The position numbers and the translations under genes are program-made. The notes beneath the pieces are model-generated. The model did no database searches. It was not told the origin of the DNA and saw only the letters and a list, made by a program, of their open reading frames with translations. 64,000 nucleotides of DNA from Thermoanaerobaculia bacterium. Its GTDB lineage: Bacteria; Acidobacteriota; Thermoanaerobaculia; Multivoradales; J023. Of the stretch, positions 52,401-61,400 are shown piece by piece. Position 1 is the first letter of the stretch, and each line of letters begins with the position of its first letter. The stretch covers positions 1-64,000 of the forward strand of contig JAUIJL010000019.1 of the NCBI GenBank assembly GCA_030431255.1, in the 5' to 3' direction.

Positions 52401-54063
52401 TCACCAAGCCGGCCACGTCGGTTTGAAGGGAAGTCAGAATCGCCCCGTCTCCCGGGGTTTCGATGCGCACCACCGGCGGCGAGGTGTCGCGCACGGCGAT
52501 CACGCTGGCCGTGCCCACCCGACCCTCGGCATTACGGGCCACGGCGGTGATCACGTTGCGGCCCTCGCGCAGGGGCACGCCGGTGATGGAGAAATCATTG
52601 CCCACGAGATTGGCGGGCAACCCGTTGACCTCCACAGTCTCGGCCGCGTCCTCCACGGTGCCCGTGACGTCGACGAGCTCGTCGACGGTCAGCAGCCCGG
52701 AGCTCGGGGAATCGATGGAGATTTCGAGGGTCGGTGCGCCGAGATCGAAACACCAAGAAGCCGTGCCGGGGTTGCCCGCGACATCGACGGCGGCGATTTC
52801 ACCCTGATGCTCGCCGACATCCAATGCTGTGCCCGGCGACCAAGAGATGCAGCTGCCGGCGACGGTGGCCTCGGTGCTGCGGTCGACCCCATCGACGATG
52901 AGCTGCACCGTCGCCTCGTCGATCCCGGACACGGCATCGGCGAAGCAGGCCCGAACCTCGGGCTGAAGCTGCAGCGTGCGGGTCGGGCACGGCACCGGAT
53001 TGAAGAGGCTGGAGTCGAAAGTCGGGGCGGTGAGGTCGATGGAAAGGGTGAGGTTGGCGTCCGCCGAATTGCCCGCGCGGTCGGTCACGATCGCGGGCAC
53101 GGCTTGGTCGGCACCCTCGGTGTCGACTGTGCGTGGGCCGGGGCAGGCGAAAACCCCCGAGAGGGCGTCGGCGCAGCTGAACGATACGTTGACCGGGCCT
53201 TGATGCCAACCCGCCGCGTTCGGAGCCGGGTCGACGGAAGCGATGATCGTCGGCGGTGTGCGATCGACCACCCAAGTCGCCAGGGCCGTGGCTCCGTTGC
53301 CGAGGGTATCGGCGATGGTCACGACCACCTCCCGCTCCCCTTCCTCCAGCCCGACCGACGTGCAGACGAATCCTTCGGCATCGAAGACACAGGAATCGGT
53401 GATGTCGACGCCGTCCACGGTCACCGTCAGGCTTCCGGGATCGACATCCGCGCCGAGGTCGTCCAGAGCGACAACCAGCTGCGGATCCACTTGATTGCTG
53501 TACACGAGCGGGTTCGGGGTTTCCCAGGCGCTGGTGTCCTGGGTTTCGAAACCATCGGCAAAGATGAAGTCTGTTCGACCGCCGATGAAGATACTCGGCC
53601 CCGTGGTATCGACCGCGAAAGCGAGGCTGTCCGTGCTCGGATTGCCGGCGTTGTCCTGGATAGAAACCGTCAGCTCATGGGCACCGTCGGCCACAGGCGA
53701 CGCCTCACAAATCGCCCGTGAGGCCAGCACGTTGCAGGACGGCAGAAAGTTGACGCCGTCGAGCTCGATCACCAGAGACGACAGGTTCACACCCGATGCT
53801 GCGTCGGAATAGGTGACCAAGAAACCAGGCGTATTGTCGTTGGTCACCGTTCCGAACAAGACCTGAATGTCCAGGTCTGGCGGATCGGTATCCACGCCCT
53901 TCGCGGTGATCGACCCGGGCTCTTGGGCCTCGAGCTGTGGACACCACCCGCCGACCATTCCGGCCAGCACCGCGCCCGTGATCGCCAACACTGAGACCCG
54001 GCGGAACGCCTGAAATACGACAAGCGCACCTCTACCGACAACAACTCCAGGGCTGGGAGACAT
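49483..54063 (-). CDS. Large exported protein with Ig-like, carboxypeptidase-regulatory-like and Cys-rich repeats
   Basis: 1,526 residues. The signal core is VSVLAITGAVLAGMVGG. Early Ig-like segments include the 'FADGFETQDTSAW' motif near residue 168. Further Ig/invasin-like domains ('PLVVLVTDSGGNPVSGVDVTFNV') extend to about 850. A regulatory-like domain and a module ending 'SDPGFGVFKAGWHG' (about 860-1075) follow; the 2,255-aa protein has the same module. Then comes a Pro run, about 200 residues of Cys-rich EGF-like repeats ('CDDGNPCTQDLC', 'CTENDVCSEGSC'), and a final 250-residue beta-rich domain. It is first in a four-gene operon and has GAGGAG eight bases before the ATG. It is likely a surface protein; the repeats would be disulphide-linked outside the cytoplasm. 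Confidence 0.87.
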   Translation of the reverse strand: MSPSPGVVVGRGALVVFQAFRRVSVLAITGAVLAGMVGGWCPQLEAQEPGSITAKGVDTDPPDLDIQVLFGTVTNDNTPGFLVTYSDAASGVNLSSLVIELDGVNFLPSCNVLASRAICEASPVADGAHELTVSIQDNAGNPSTDSLAFAVDTTGPSIFIGGRTDFIFADGFETQDTSAWETPNPLVYSNQVDPQLVVALDDLGADVDPGSLTVTVDGVDITDSCVFDAEGFVCTSVGLEEGEREVVVTIADTLGNGATALATWVVDRTPPTIIASVDPAPNAAGWHQGPVNVSFSCADALSGVFACPGPRTVDTEGADQAVPAIVTDRAGNSADANLTLSIDLTAPTFDSSLFNPVPCPTRTLQLQPEVRACFADAVSGIDEATVQLIVDGVDRSTEATVAGSCISWSPGTALDVGEHQGEIAAVDVAGNPGTASWCFDLGAPTLEISIDSPSSGLLTVDELVDVTGTVEDAAETVEVNGLPANLVGNDFSITGVPLREGRNVITAVARNAEGRVGTASVIAVRDTSPPVVRIETPGDGAILTSLQTDVAGLVNDLVTGTTINADDCDVFVNGVEAEVANRSFLVTNLLLKRGANTLVAEARDRMGNSSTHTIDITVRDKAGQRIVLLAGNNQSAEVFNEIPEPLIVALETSEGDSLPGEKVIFEVSRGDGILRSFPEEGSRVEVTTDDVGHASVRFQLSGRSGAGNNRVRVTAPGFVDAVEFCAEATPSEPTQILVLSGNNQHGVIERQPPQPLVVLVTDSGGNPVSGVDVTFNVTEGEGSFGGSPSALVTTDLDGLASADWTLGPDAGLNNNRAEATFPGLGGASAAFFFASGDAPGPAEDTRLVGLVLDNQDDPMPGVTIHVEGTALQTVTDDMGRFAISGVPVGSILFEVIGSTTPRPGVWPTLEFDLTTISGRDNAFDRPIYLLPLDVDSGVQASATEDITVKMANVPGAELTVYANSVTCPDGSTDCEISVTQVRNERVPMEPPMGSSFMLAWTIQPAGAKFDPPAQLCIPSSGMPIGQQVEVFSFDHDQQAFVATGTATVTDDGEQICSDPGFGVFKAGWHGCVPPPPPPTCADSCDDGNPCTQDLCVEGSCENQPQNEGQSCSDGSICGEHQCQMGVCVKLEMEPDGTPCDDNSLCTENDACMGGFCRGDMLDCDDGNECTSDNCLPDQGCVQDFRVGSCDDMDACTENDVCSEGSCSGVPKDCSDDNSCTTDSCDAMGMCVNDPDPGMDGMRCDDMSGCSLAICMMGVCEEDTSQTDGEECDDMDMCTENDMCMMGECVGEDVDTSEFTDDTSVGIEVGAPTAVVNLINSAVNYIPGVDITIQEVKGSVSAKSKDCCDPVDGIIDEGVREAQAMVSLNAAIEDIPIWGAPFDLELDLEVVELEFEFNAGVFLNSFLSFAGSAGYRVNDCTDIDCVFGSLSAGFIVEPRVSLEGEACLEIEIGPVDREYCAGFNITPLKITIPYTGSVFWNKDACGDNFTGQIGVGEITFTAEACVPFADVCVGVSHSIATSANFTF

Positions 54064-54122
54064 CCACTCTACTCCTCGAAAGCGAACCTAGACGAAAGCT
54101 CGATTGTACTTATTGCCGCATG

Positions 54123-54151
54123 AGTATAGTTATTTAGCCAAATGGGCACAA
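54123..54151 (-). promoter_or_regulatory. Sigma-70-type promoter for the giant surface-protein operon
   Basis: On the minus strand TTGTGC (54151-54146) and TATACT (54128-54123) are separated by exactly 17 bases, about 60 bases upstream of the ATG at 54063. The -10 matches five of six consensus positions; the -35 matches TTG only, so strength is uncertain. It sits in the A+T-rich divergent region shared with the exonuclease gene. Confidence 0.5.
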
Positions 54152-54280
54152 GACCGTCCGGACTCTTTGTGGAATCTTCACTTTCGAGCTGCGGGATTGA
54201 AAAAAAAGAGCTGAGATTCCAGAGAAAATCGCGTTCTCAGGCATAGGCTCTGAACACTACCAGCGAGGATTTCGGAAAAA

Positions 54281-55220
54281 ATGAGCTCATTTTTGGACCA
54301 ACCGCTCAAGGAGATCCCCTTTCTGGTGGTCGACCTCGAAACCACGGGGGTCATTCCCGGCAAGGACCGGGTGATCGAAATCGCTGCGGTGGCGGTGGTG
54401 CCCGGCTCCGAGCCGAGGATCGTGCTTGATACGTTGGTGGATCCCGGCATCGAGGTGAGCTGGACCGAGCTGCACGGTTTGACCGACGGCGACGTCCAGG
54501 GAGCTCCGTGCTTGCCGGAGGTGGGAAAAGCTCTGCGGCCGATGCTGGCCAATCGCGTGTTGGTTTGCCACAACCTGAAATTCGACCAAGATTTCTTGCT
54601 GCGCGAGCATCTTGCACGATCGGTTCGCAAGTCTTTGCACCCTCGAGCTGTTCCGGGTCCTCTTCGGTGGCAAACGCAGCCTCGACCGTGCTTGCGCCTA
54701 CGTCGGCGTGACCCACGAGAACGCCCACAGCGCCGCCGGCGACGCCCTAGCCACCGGCCTTCTGCTGCGCGAGCTCCTGGCCTATTGCCGGAAGAAAAAA
54801 ATCACCACCCTGCGGCACCTGATGGAAAAGCACGACGTCTTTCAATCGATGCTGAATCACCGCCTCCTGCCGTCCCCCCCTTCCATGGTCACCCCGCAAC
54901 AAATCCACACCAAACCCAGATCCGCTGCGAGCTCACCGCGAAAGATCTCCGCCGCCCGTCAATATCTGGACGCGGTGACCGACGTGCTCTCGGACCTGCG
55001 GGTCGATCCCGACGAGCTGACCTACCTCCACAACCTGCGAGCCGACCTCGGCCTGCCACCCAACAAGCAGCGCGCCGTGCACGCGAGGGTCTTCTCCGCG
55101 ATCCTCAACCGCTATTGCGAGGATCAAATCCTCGACCTCCAAGAAGCCCACCACTTAGCCACGGTCCATCGATGCTTGGCTGAGCTCGGCTGGGCACCGG
55201 GAGGGGATCCGGGTTATTGA
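54281..55220 (+). pseudogene. Frameshifted DEDDh exonuclease (DnaQ-like) with C-terminal helical domain
   Basis: The frame from 54281 encodes the N-terminal half of a DnaQ-like 3'-5' exonuclease: 'FLVVDLETTGVIPGKDRVIEIAAV' with the Asp-Glu pair and 'LVCHNLKFDQDFLLRE' with the second Asp. After about residue 110 it turns into Arg/Pro-rich nonsense. The proper continuation is in the +1 frame from about 54612: 'LCTLELFRVLFGGKRSLDRACAYVGV' and the ExoIII motif 'HSAAGDALATG', then a helical tail of about 90 residues (LDAVTDVLSDLRVDPDELTYL) ending at 55220. One extra base, or two missing, between about 54605 and 54640 explains this. Either the gene is broken, the base call is wrong, or a frameshift is used. 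All catalytic residues survive across the two frames. A full protein would be about 312 residues. Confidence 0.8.
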
Positions 55221-55249
55221 GGGATCCCTCGACACTTGAGCCCGTTTTT
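55210..55249 (+). terminator. Possible terminator after the exonuclease gene
   Basis: CGGG (55210-55213) can pair with CCCG (55241-55244) around an inner perfect palindrome GAGGGATCCCTC (55219-55230), followed by TTTTT. The T-tract and position right at the stop codon favour an intrinsic terminator, but the outer stem is short. Confidence 0.45.
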
Positions 55250-55405
55250 CAGAAAAGAGCGCGTCTCCTGGATGAAGACATCAAACTGAACACAGCGGAC
55301 TAACCCCAAGCTCCGACCCAACGCAGATCATCCATCAGACGTTCGAGCCGAGGCCCACGCCTGCTCGATGTGGCGAAGCATGCTCAAACTCTCAAAGGTG
55401 CTGAA

Positions 55406-58400
55406 ATGAACCCCCGACTTCGGCTTTTCGCGCTCGTGCTCCTGCTCCTTCTCTCCTGTTTGCTGCCGTCCCTGACGATCGGCCAAAGCTCTGAGGACCC
55501 GGCAACGGAGGCAGAGACGGACACAGAAACGGCTGGTTTTGACGGTTTTCATTCGACGCTCGATGAGAAGATTCTGAGCTTGCTCAGCCCGGATCAGATC
55601 CAGGCGTTTATCGAGGGCACGCCCCCGGAGCAGCTGTATCTCTCCGATGGTCGGACCTTGGCGGAGCTGCTCGCCGACTATGGTCCGTTGTTGCCGGATT
55701 GCAGCGACCCTAGTGCCATTTTCTGCGACGGTTTCGAGACCGGTCAGGTGGACCTATGGGCGGAGGTGCTCGGCCTGCGGCTGCCGCCGGTGACGGTGCA
55801 AAGCTCTCCCGCCCACGGCGAGGCGGAGGTGGCCGTGACCCGGGAGACGATCCTGCACTTCTCGTCGCCCCTGCCCGCCGGAACGGTAATCGATAAGTCG
55901 GTGTTGTTCGCGGAATTCGCCGGCCAGGATCTACCGGCCCGCATTCATCTGTCGCCGGCGCGAGATCGGGTGACCCTCTTCTACGACCAAGGCCTTCCCG
56001 CCAGCGCTCGCATCCGGGTGCGCCTGGTGGGCGACGCGCTGCTCGACGCCGGCGGCAATGCCGTGGACGCCGACGGTGACGGCGAATACGGCGGCACGGC
56101 GGTGATCGATTTCGACACCCTGTCGTTGACCTCGGTGCCCGGCACCCGAGTTTGCGGCAGTGTGTTCGCCTCGGAGCTGATGACCGGCGACGCCGGCAGC
56201 CCCATGGACCAACCCCTGAACGGGGTGGCGATCACCGTCGACGGCCAGGAATCGGTGCTCTTCACCCACACCGACAATATGGGCAACTTCTGCTTGGATC
56301 CGGCGCCGGCAGGGCGATTCTTCGTACACATCGACGGTCGGACGGCCACCAACCAGGTGCCCACCGGCGCCTACTATCCGTTCGTCGGCAAAGCTTGGGA
56401 TTCGGTGGTCGGCCAGGAGATCCACATCGGCAACGTCTATCTGCCCCTGGTGGTCGACGGCACCCTTCAGAACACGAGCATGGAGGAGGAGACCGAGATC
56501 GAGCTGGCGGATAGCGTGCTCGCTGAGCATCCGGAGCTCGAGGGCACCCTGCTCATGGTGCCGCCGGACTCCCTCTACTCCGACGACGGCACCCGCGGCG
56601 GCATGGTGGGCATCGCGCCCGTGGCGCCGGACCGCCTGCCCGGCACCTTGCCCGAAGGATTGAATTTTCCCTTGGTGATCACCGTGCAAACCGACGGCGC
56701 CACCAATTTCGACAACCCGGCACCCATTTGCTTCCCCAATCTGCCGGATCCGACCACCGGTGAGCCGTTGGAGCCCGGCCAGAAGAGCGCCCTGTGGAGC
56801 TTCAACCACGACACGGGCCGGTTCGAGGTCAAAGGACCGATGACGGTGACCGACGACGGCTCCTTGGTCTGCACCGACGAGGGAGTGGGGGTGGAAGCCC
56901 CGGGTTGGCACGGCACCCAGCCGGGAACCCAGCTCGAAGGCGGGGCCGACAACGAGCCCGACGACGGGGATCCGTGTGCCGACCCGGCCCATCGCCGTCT
57001 GCTCGATACCTTGGATCCGAGTCTTTATCCCCAGTCGGTTCAGGACGCCCTGGCGGCCATCGGCGGAGAGTGGCAAGTGGCGGACGATCCGTCCACTGCG
57101 GCCTTCACCGATTTGACCTTTGACGAATATTCGGTGGTCATCGGAGACGACGAGTTTCCCGCCGGCTTCACCCCTCAAGACTTCGTTCGAGAGTTTCTCC
57201 GAGGACCCAACGAAGCCTTGAACAACGGCGCTTTCAACACCGTCAACCAATTCACTTGGCAGGGCACGGGGCCGCAAGCCCAGCTCGGCGACGTCTACGA
57301 CATCGATATTTTCGGACCGGACAACGGTTCCGTGATGCTCACGGCCCTGAACGACCTTTCTTGGCAATTCTCGATCATCAATACCTCGACCCACGGTCAG
57401 CATCCCCTCTACGGGGCTCGGGAATTCGGCTTCGAGCCCCTGCCCAACGGCGATTGGAAGTTTTACACCAAGGGTTTCTCCAAACCCGCGAGCACCTTCA
57501 ATCGCCTCGGCATTCCCCTCAAAGACAGCGGATGGTTGGCCATGGTGACGGGTCTGCCCTTGGAGCTTTTCAATCGGCGGACGGGGGCCCCGCCGACCCT
57601 GACCGAACGCCAGGAGATGTTCATGTCTCACCCGCCGACCCACAAGGACTACGGATTGCCCGAGGCGCCGACCTGCGCGGGAGGCAGCCGGGAACCAGGG
57701 CTCGATGACGGGCTCAATGACCGGCTCGCCGGCCGGGACAAGGGCTCCGACTCCAGATTCTTTTACTATCGGCTGGAGTATTCCGACCTGGAAAGCATCG
57801 CCACGGTGAGGGTGCAGCAAGGCGTCACCAGCCACCAAGGATATTTCTCCGGCATCCTGCCCTCCGGCGTGCACTACAACCTCTATCTCTACAATCCCGA
57901 GTCGGGTCTGTACGGATACGCCGGCGGTCAGGCGGCCGTCTTCGGTGTGACCGACCTGGGCATGGTGCATGTGGATTCCCCGGTCGGCCCGGACTCGGAC
58001 GGTGACGGCCTGGGCGAGGTGGCGGAATTCATCGTCGGCACGGATCCGGGCGTGGCCGATTCCGATGCCGACGGCACCCTCGACGGCGCCGAGATCAATC
58101 AGGGCACCGATCCCCTCGACGGTCTGCCGGTCGCCACCGGCATCCTGGCTTCCGTCGACACCCCCGGTGAGGCGGTGGACGTATGTGCCTCCGACAACGT
58201 CGCCGTGATCGCCGATTCGCAAGCCGGAATTTCCGTGCTCAATGTTTTCAACGACCTCAATCCCACCATCGTCGCCCAGGTGGACACGCCGGGCGATGCC
58301 CAAGCGGTGACCTGCTCCACCCAGCGGGTGGTGGTGGCCGACGGCTCAGCGGGTTTGGCGGTGATCGACGTCAGCGATCCGCCGGCCGCTTTCATCGTGC

Positions 58401-61400
58401 ATCAGGTGCCCCTCTCCGGCTCGGCCCAGGCGGTGCGGGTGGCGGGCAATTTGGCCTTCGTCGGCACCACCTCGGGTCAAATCGCGGTGATCGAGCTGGG
58501 CAGCGGCAGCGTTTTACAGCAGCTGAGCCTTTCCCGTGAGATCCAAGACCTGGCGATCGCGGGCGAAACCCTCTACGCCCTCACCACCCAATCCATCCAC
58601 GTGATGCCCTTGTTGCAAGGCGATCTGCGGATCACCTCCTCGGTGAGCTTCTCCGGCAGCACCGGCGCCGGAGGTCGACGGCTACGCCTCTTCGCCGGCG
58701 GACCCGTGCTCTACGCCGCGCACACCGCCGGCTACGACACCTACGACATCAGCGATCCATTGCATCCTCAGCTGATCGCCGCAGGCGACACCGATCAATT
58801 CGGCTGGAAGCAAATCGTCACCAACGGCTCCGGCCTCGGCATTGCCGCGGTCAGCCCCAACAGCACCAACGACGGCCCCCATCACGTCTCCGTCTACGAC
58901 GTGCGGGATCCGTCCCAAACTGAGCTTTTCCTGGCTCAATTCGAAACCCCGGGCCTGGCGGCGGCGGTTTCGGTATTCAACGGTCTAGCCTACGTAGCCG
59001 ATAGCGGCTCCGGGCTCCAAGTGCTCAGCTACCTGGCCTACGACAACCTCGGCATGGCGCCGACCATCGCCCTGGACACCAACTTTTCCGACGGTCAAGC
59101 GGAGGAAGGCAAGCTCATGCGCTTGACCGCCGAGGTCGGCGACGATGTCCAGGTACGTCACGTGGAATTTTTCGTCGACGGTGAGTCGGTTTCCCGCGAC
59201 GGCAACTTCCCCTTCGAATACCGCTTCTTGACGCCGCTGATCGCCGAGCAAGCCTCGTTCACGATCCAAGCCAGGGCGACCGACACCGGGGGCAATGTGG
59301 CGGAGACCGCGGAAACCGTGATTGCCCTGATCCCCGACGCCACCCCGCCCCAGGTGATCGCCACCTCGCCGAGGGACGGCGGCACGTCCCAACCGGACAC
59401 GGTGCAGGTGGTGTCGGCCACCTTCAGCGAGCCGATCGACGATACCTTGCTCGACGCCGGCACCTTCCGGCTTTTCTCCACCGGGCCCGACGGTCTACCG
59501 GGCACCGGGGACGACGTGGCCGTGGTCGGCGCGGTGACCTACGAGCCCGAGACCCGGGCCGCCCTGCTCTCCCTACCCGCCCCCCTCGGCCTGGGCACCT
59601 ACCGCGCCGAGCTCGACGCCGCGCTGCGGGATTTGAGCGGCAATCCCCTCGACGACACCGTGGTGTGGGATTTTTCGATTGTCGATGGCACCATCAGCTC
59701 CGTGCCCGGCGGCGGAAATTGGAGCGATGTAGCCACCTGGACCGAGGGTCGGCTGCCCAACGCCGCCGACCTGGTGTCGATCCGTGGAACGGTGACCCTG
59801 GACATCAACACCACGGTCAGCGGATTGACCGTGGCCGCCGGGGCCACCCTCCAACAAGGTGGGTCGAGCCGTATCCTCGAGGTCACGGACCGCACTGTCA
59901 ACCACGGCGCCCTATCCGGTGCGTGGTTGAATCTCAGGGCCTTCGGAGACGTGATCAACAACGGGGTCTGGACCGCGGATTTAGTGCTCGACGGCCCCGC
60001 GTCCCGCAGCATCACCGGTGCCGTGCCCATCGACGGTGAGGTTGAGCTTCGGGACAGCTTCGAGATCACCGAGGACGCGCTATTCAACGGCCCTCTGGAT
60101 CTCAACTTCTTCACCCTGACCCTCAATGCACCCACCACCGTCACCGTCGGCGGCGTGGAGAGCACCGGCACCATCCTCGGCGGCGGAACCCTCGGCCTCA
60201 CCGGGTCGATCGAGGTGGAAGCCAACGCTCATATCGTCGGAAATGTGCTCGTGCAGCCCGGGACGTTCATCCAAAACCGAGAGGATTACGCACGCACTCT
60301 GTCCGTGGAAGGTGACTTCACCAATCTCGGCACGATTCAAAACCATGCCGGGGGTGGGTCCCTGACCCTCGAGGTGGGCGGCAGCATCGTCAACGAAGGG
60401 CCGTGGATTGCGGACCTCGATTTCATCGGCAACGCGCCGCGCAGCATCACCGGCGAGGTACCCATTGGCGGCCGAGTAGAGCTCCGGGACAGCTTCGAGA
60501 TCACCGAAGACGCCCTGTTCACCGGGCTTTTGGATCTCAACTTCTTCACCCTGACCCTCAATGCACCCACCACCGTCACCTTCGGCGGTGTCGAAAGCAC
60601 CGGAACGATTGTCGGCGGCGGAACCCTCGGCCTCACCGGCGCCATCGACATGGAAGCCGGTGCCTATGTCGCGGGCAATGTGCGGATTCAACCCGGCACT
60701 TTGCTGCAAAATCGAGAGGACTACGCCCGCACCTTCTCCGTTGAAGGGGATTTCACCAACCTAGGCACGATTCAAAACCACCCCGGCGGCGGCTCCCTGA
60801 CAATCGAAGTGGGCGGCAGCATCCTCAATGAAGGGCCCTGGACCGCCGATCTCGACTTCATCGGCACCGATCCACGGTCCGTCACCGGCGCCGTGTCCAT
60901 CGCGGGCCGGGTAGAGCTCCGGGACAGCTTCGAGATCACCGAGGACGCCCTTTTCACCGGGCCTTTGGACCTCAACTTCTTCACCCTGACCTTGGACGCC
61001 CCCACCACCGTCACCTTCGGCGGCGTCGAGAGCACCGGCACGATCATAGGCGGCGGCACCCTGGGTCTAACCGGAGCGATCGACATGCAATCCGGCGCCA
61101 CCGTCGACGGCAACGTGCTCGTGCAGCCGGGCACCCTGCTCCGGAACCGCGAGAATTACACTCGCACTCTCTCTGTGGAAGGAAATTTCACCAACTACGG
61201 CACCATTCAAGATCACCCCGGCGGCGGCTCCTTGATGATCGAGGTAGGCGGTAGCATCGTCAACGAAGGACCGTGGACCGCGGATCTCGACATGATCGGC
61301 ACCGATCCACGCAGCATCACCGGCGCCGTGCCCATCACCGCGCGAGTCGAGCTCAACAGCAGCTTCGAGATCACCAACGACGCTGTCTTTGCCGGACCCA

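Noticed and set aside
54612..55220. Separate gene starting at a TTG
   Set aside because: It has no ribosome site and begins in the middle of an exonuclease domain; it is the second half of the frameshifted gene.
55931..58303. 790-aa minus-strand frame
   Set aside because: Shadow of the 2,255-aa exported protein, which has a signal peptide and recognisable domains.
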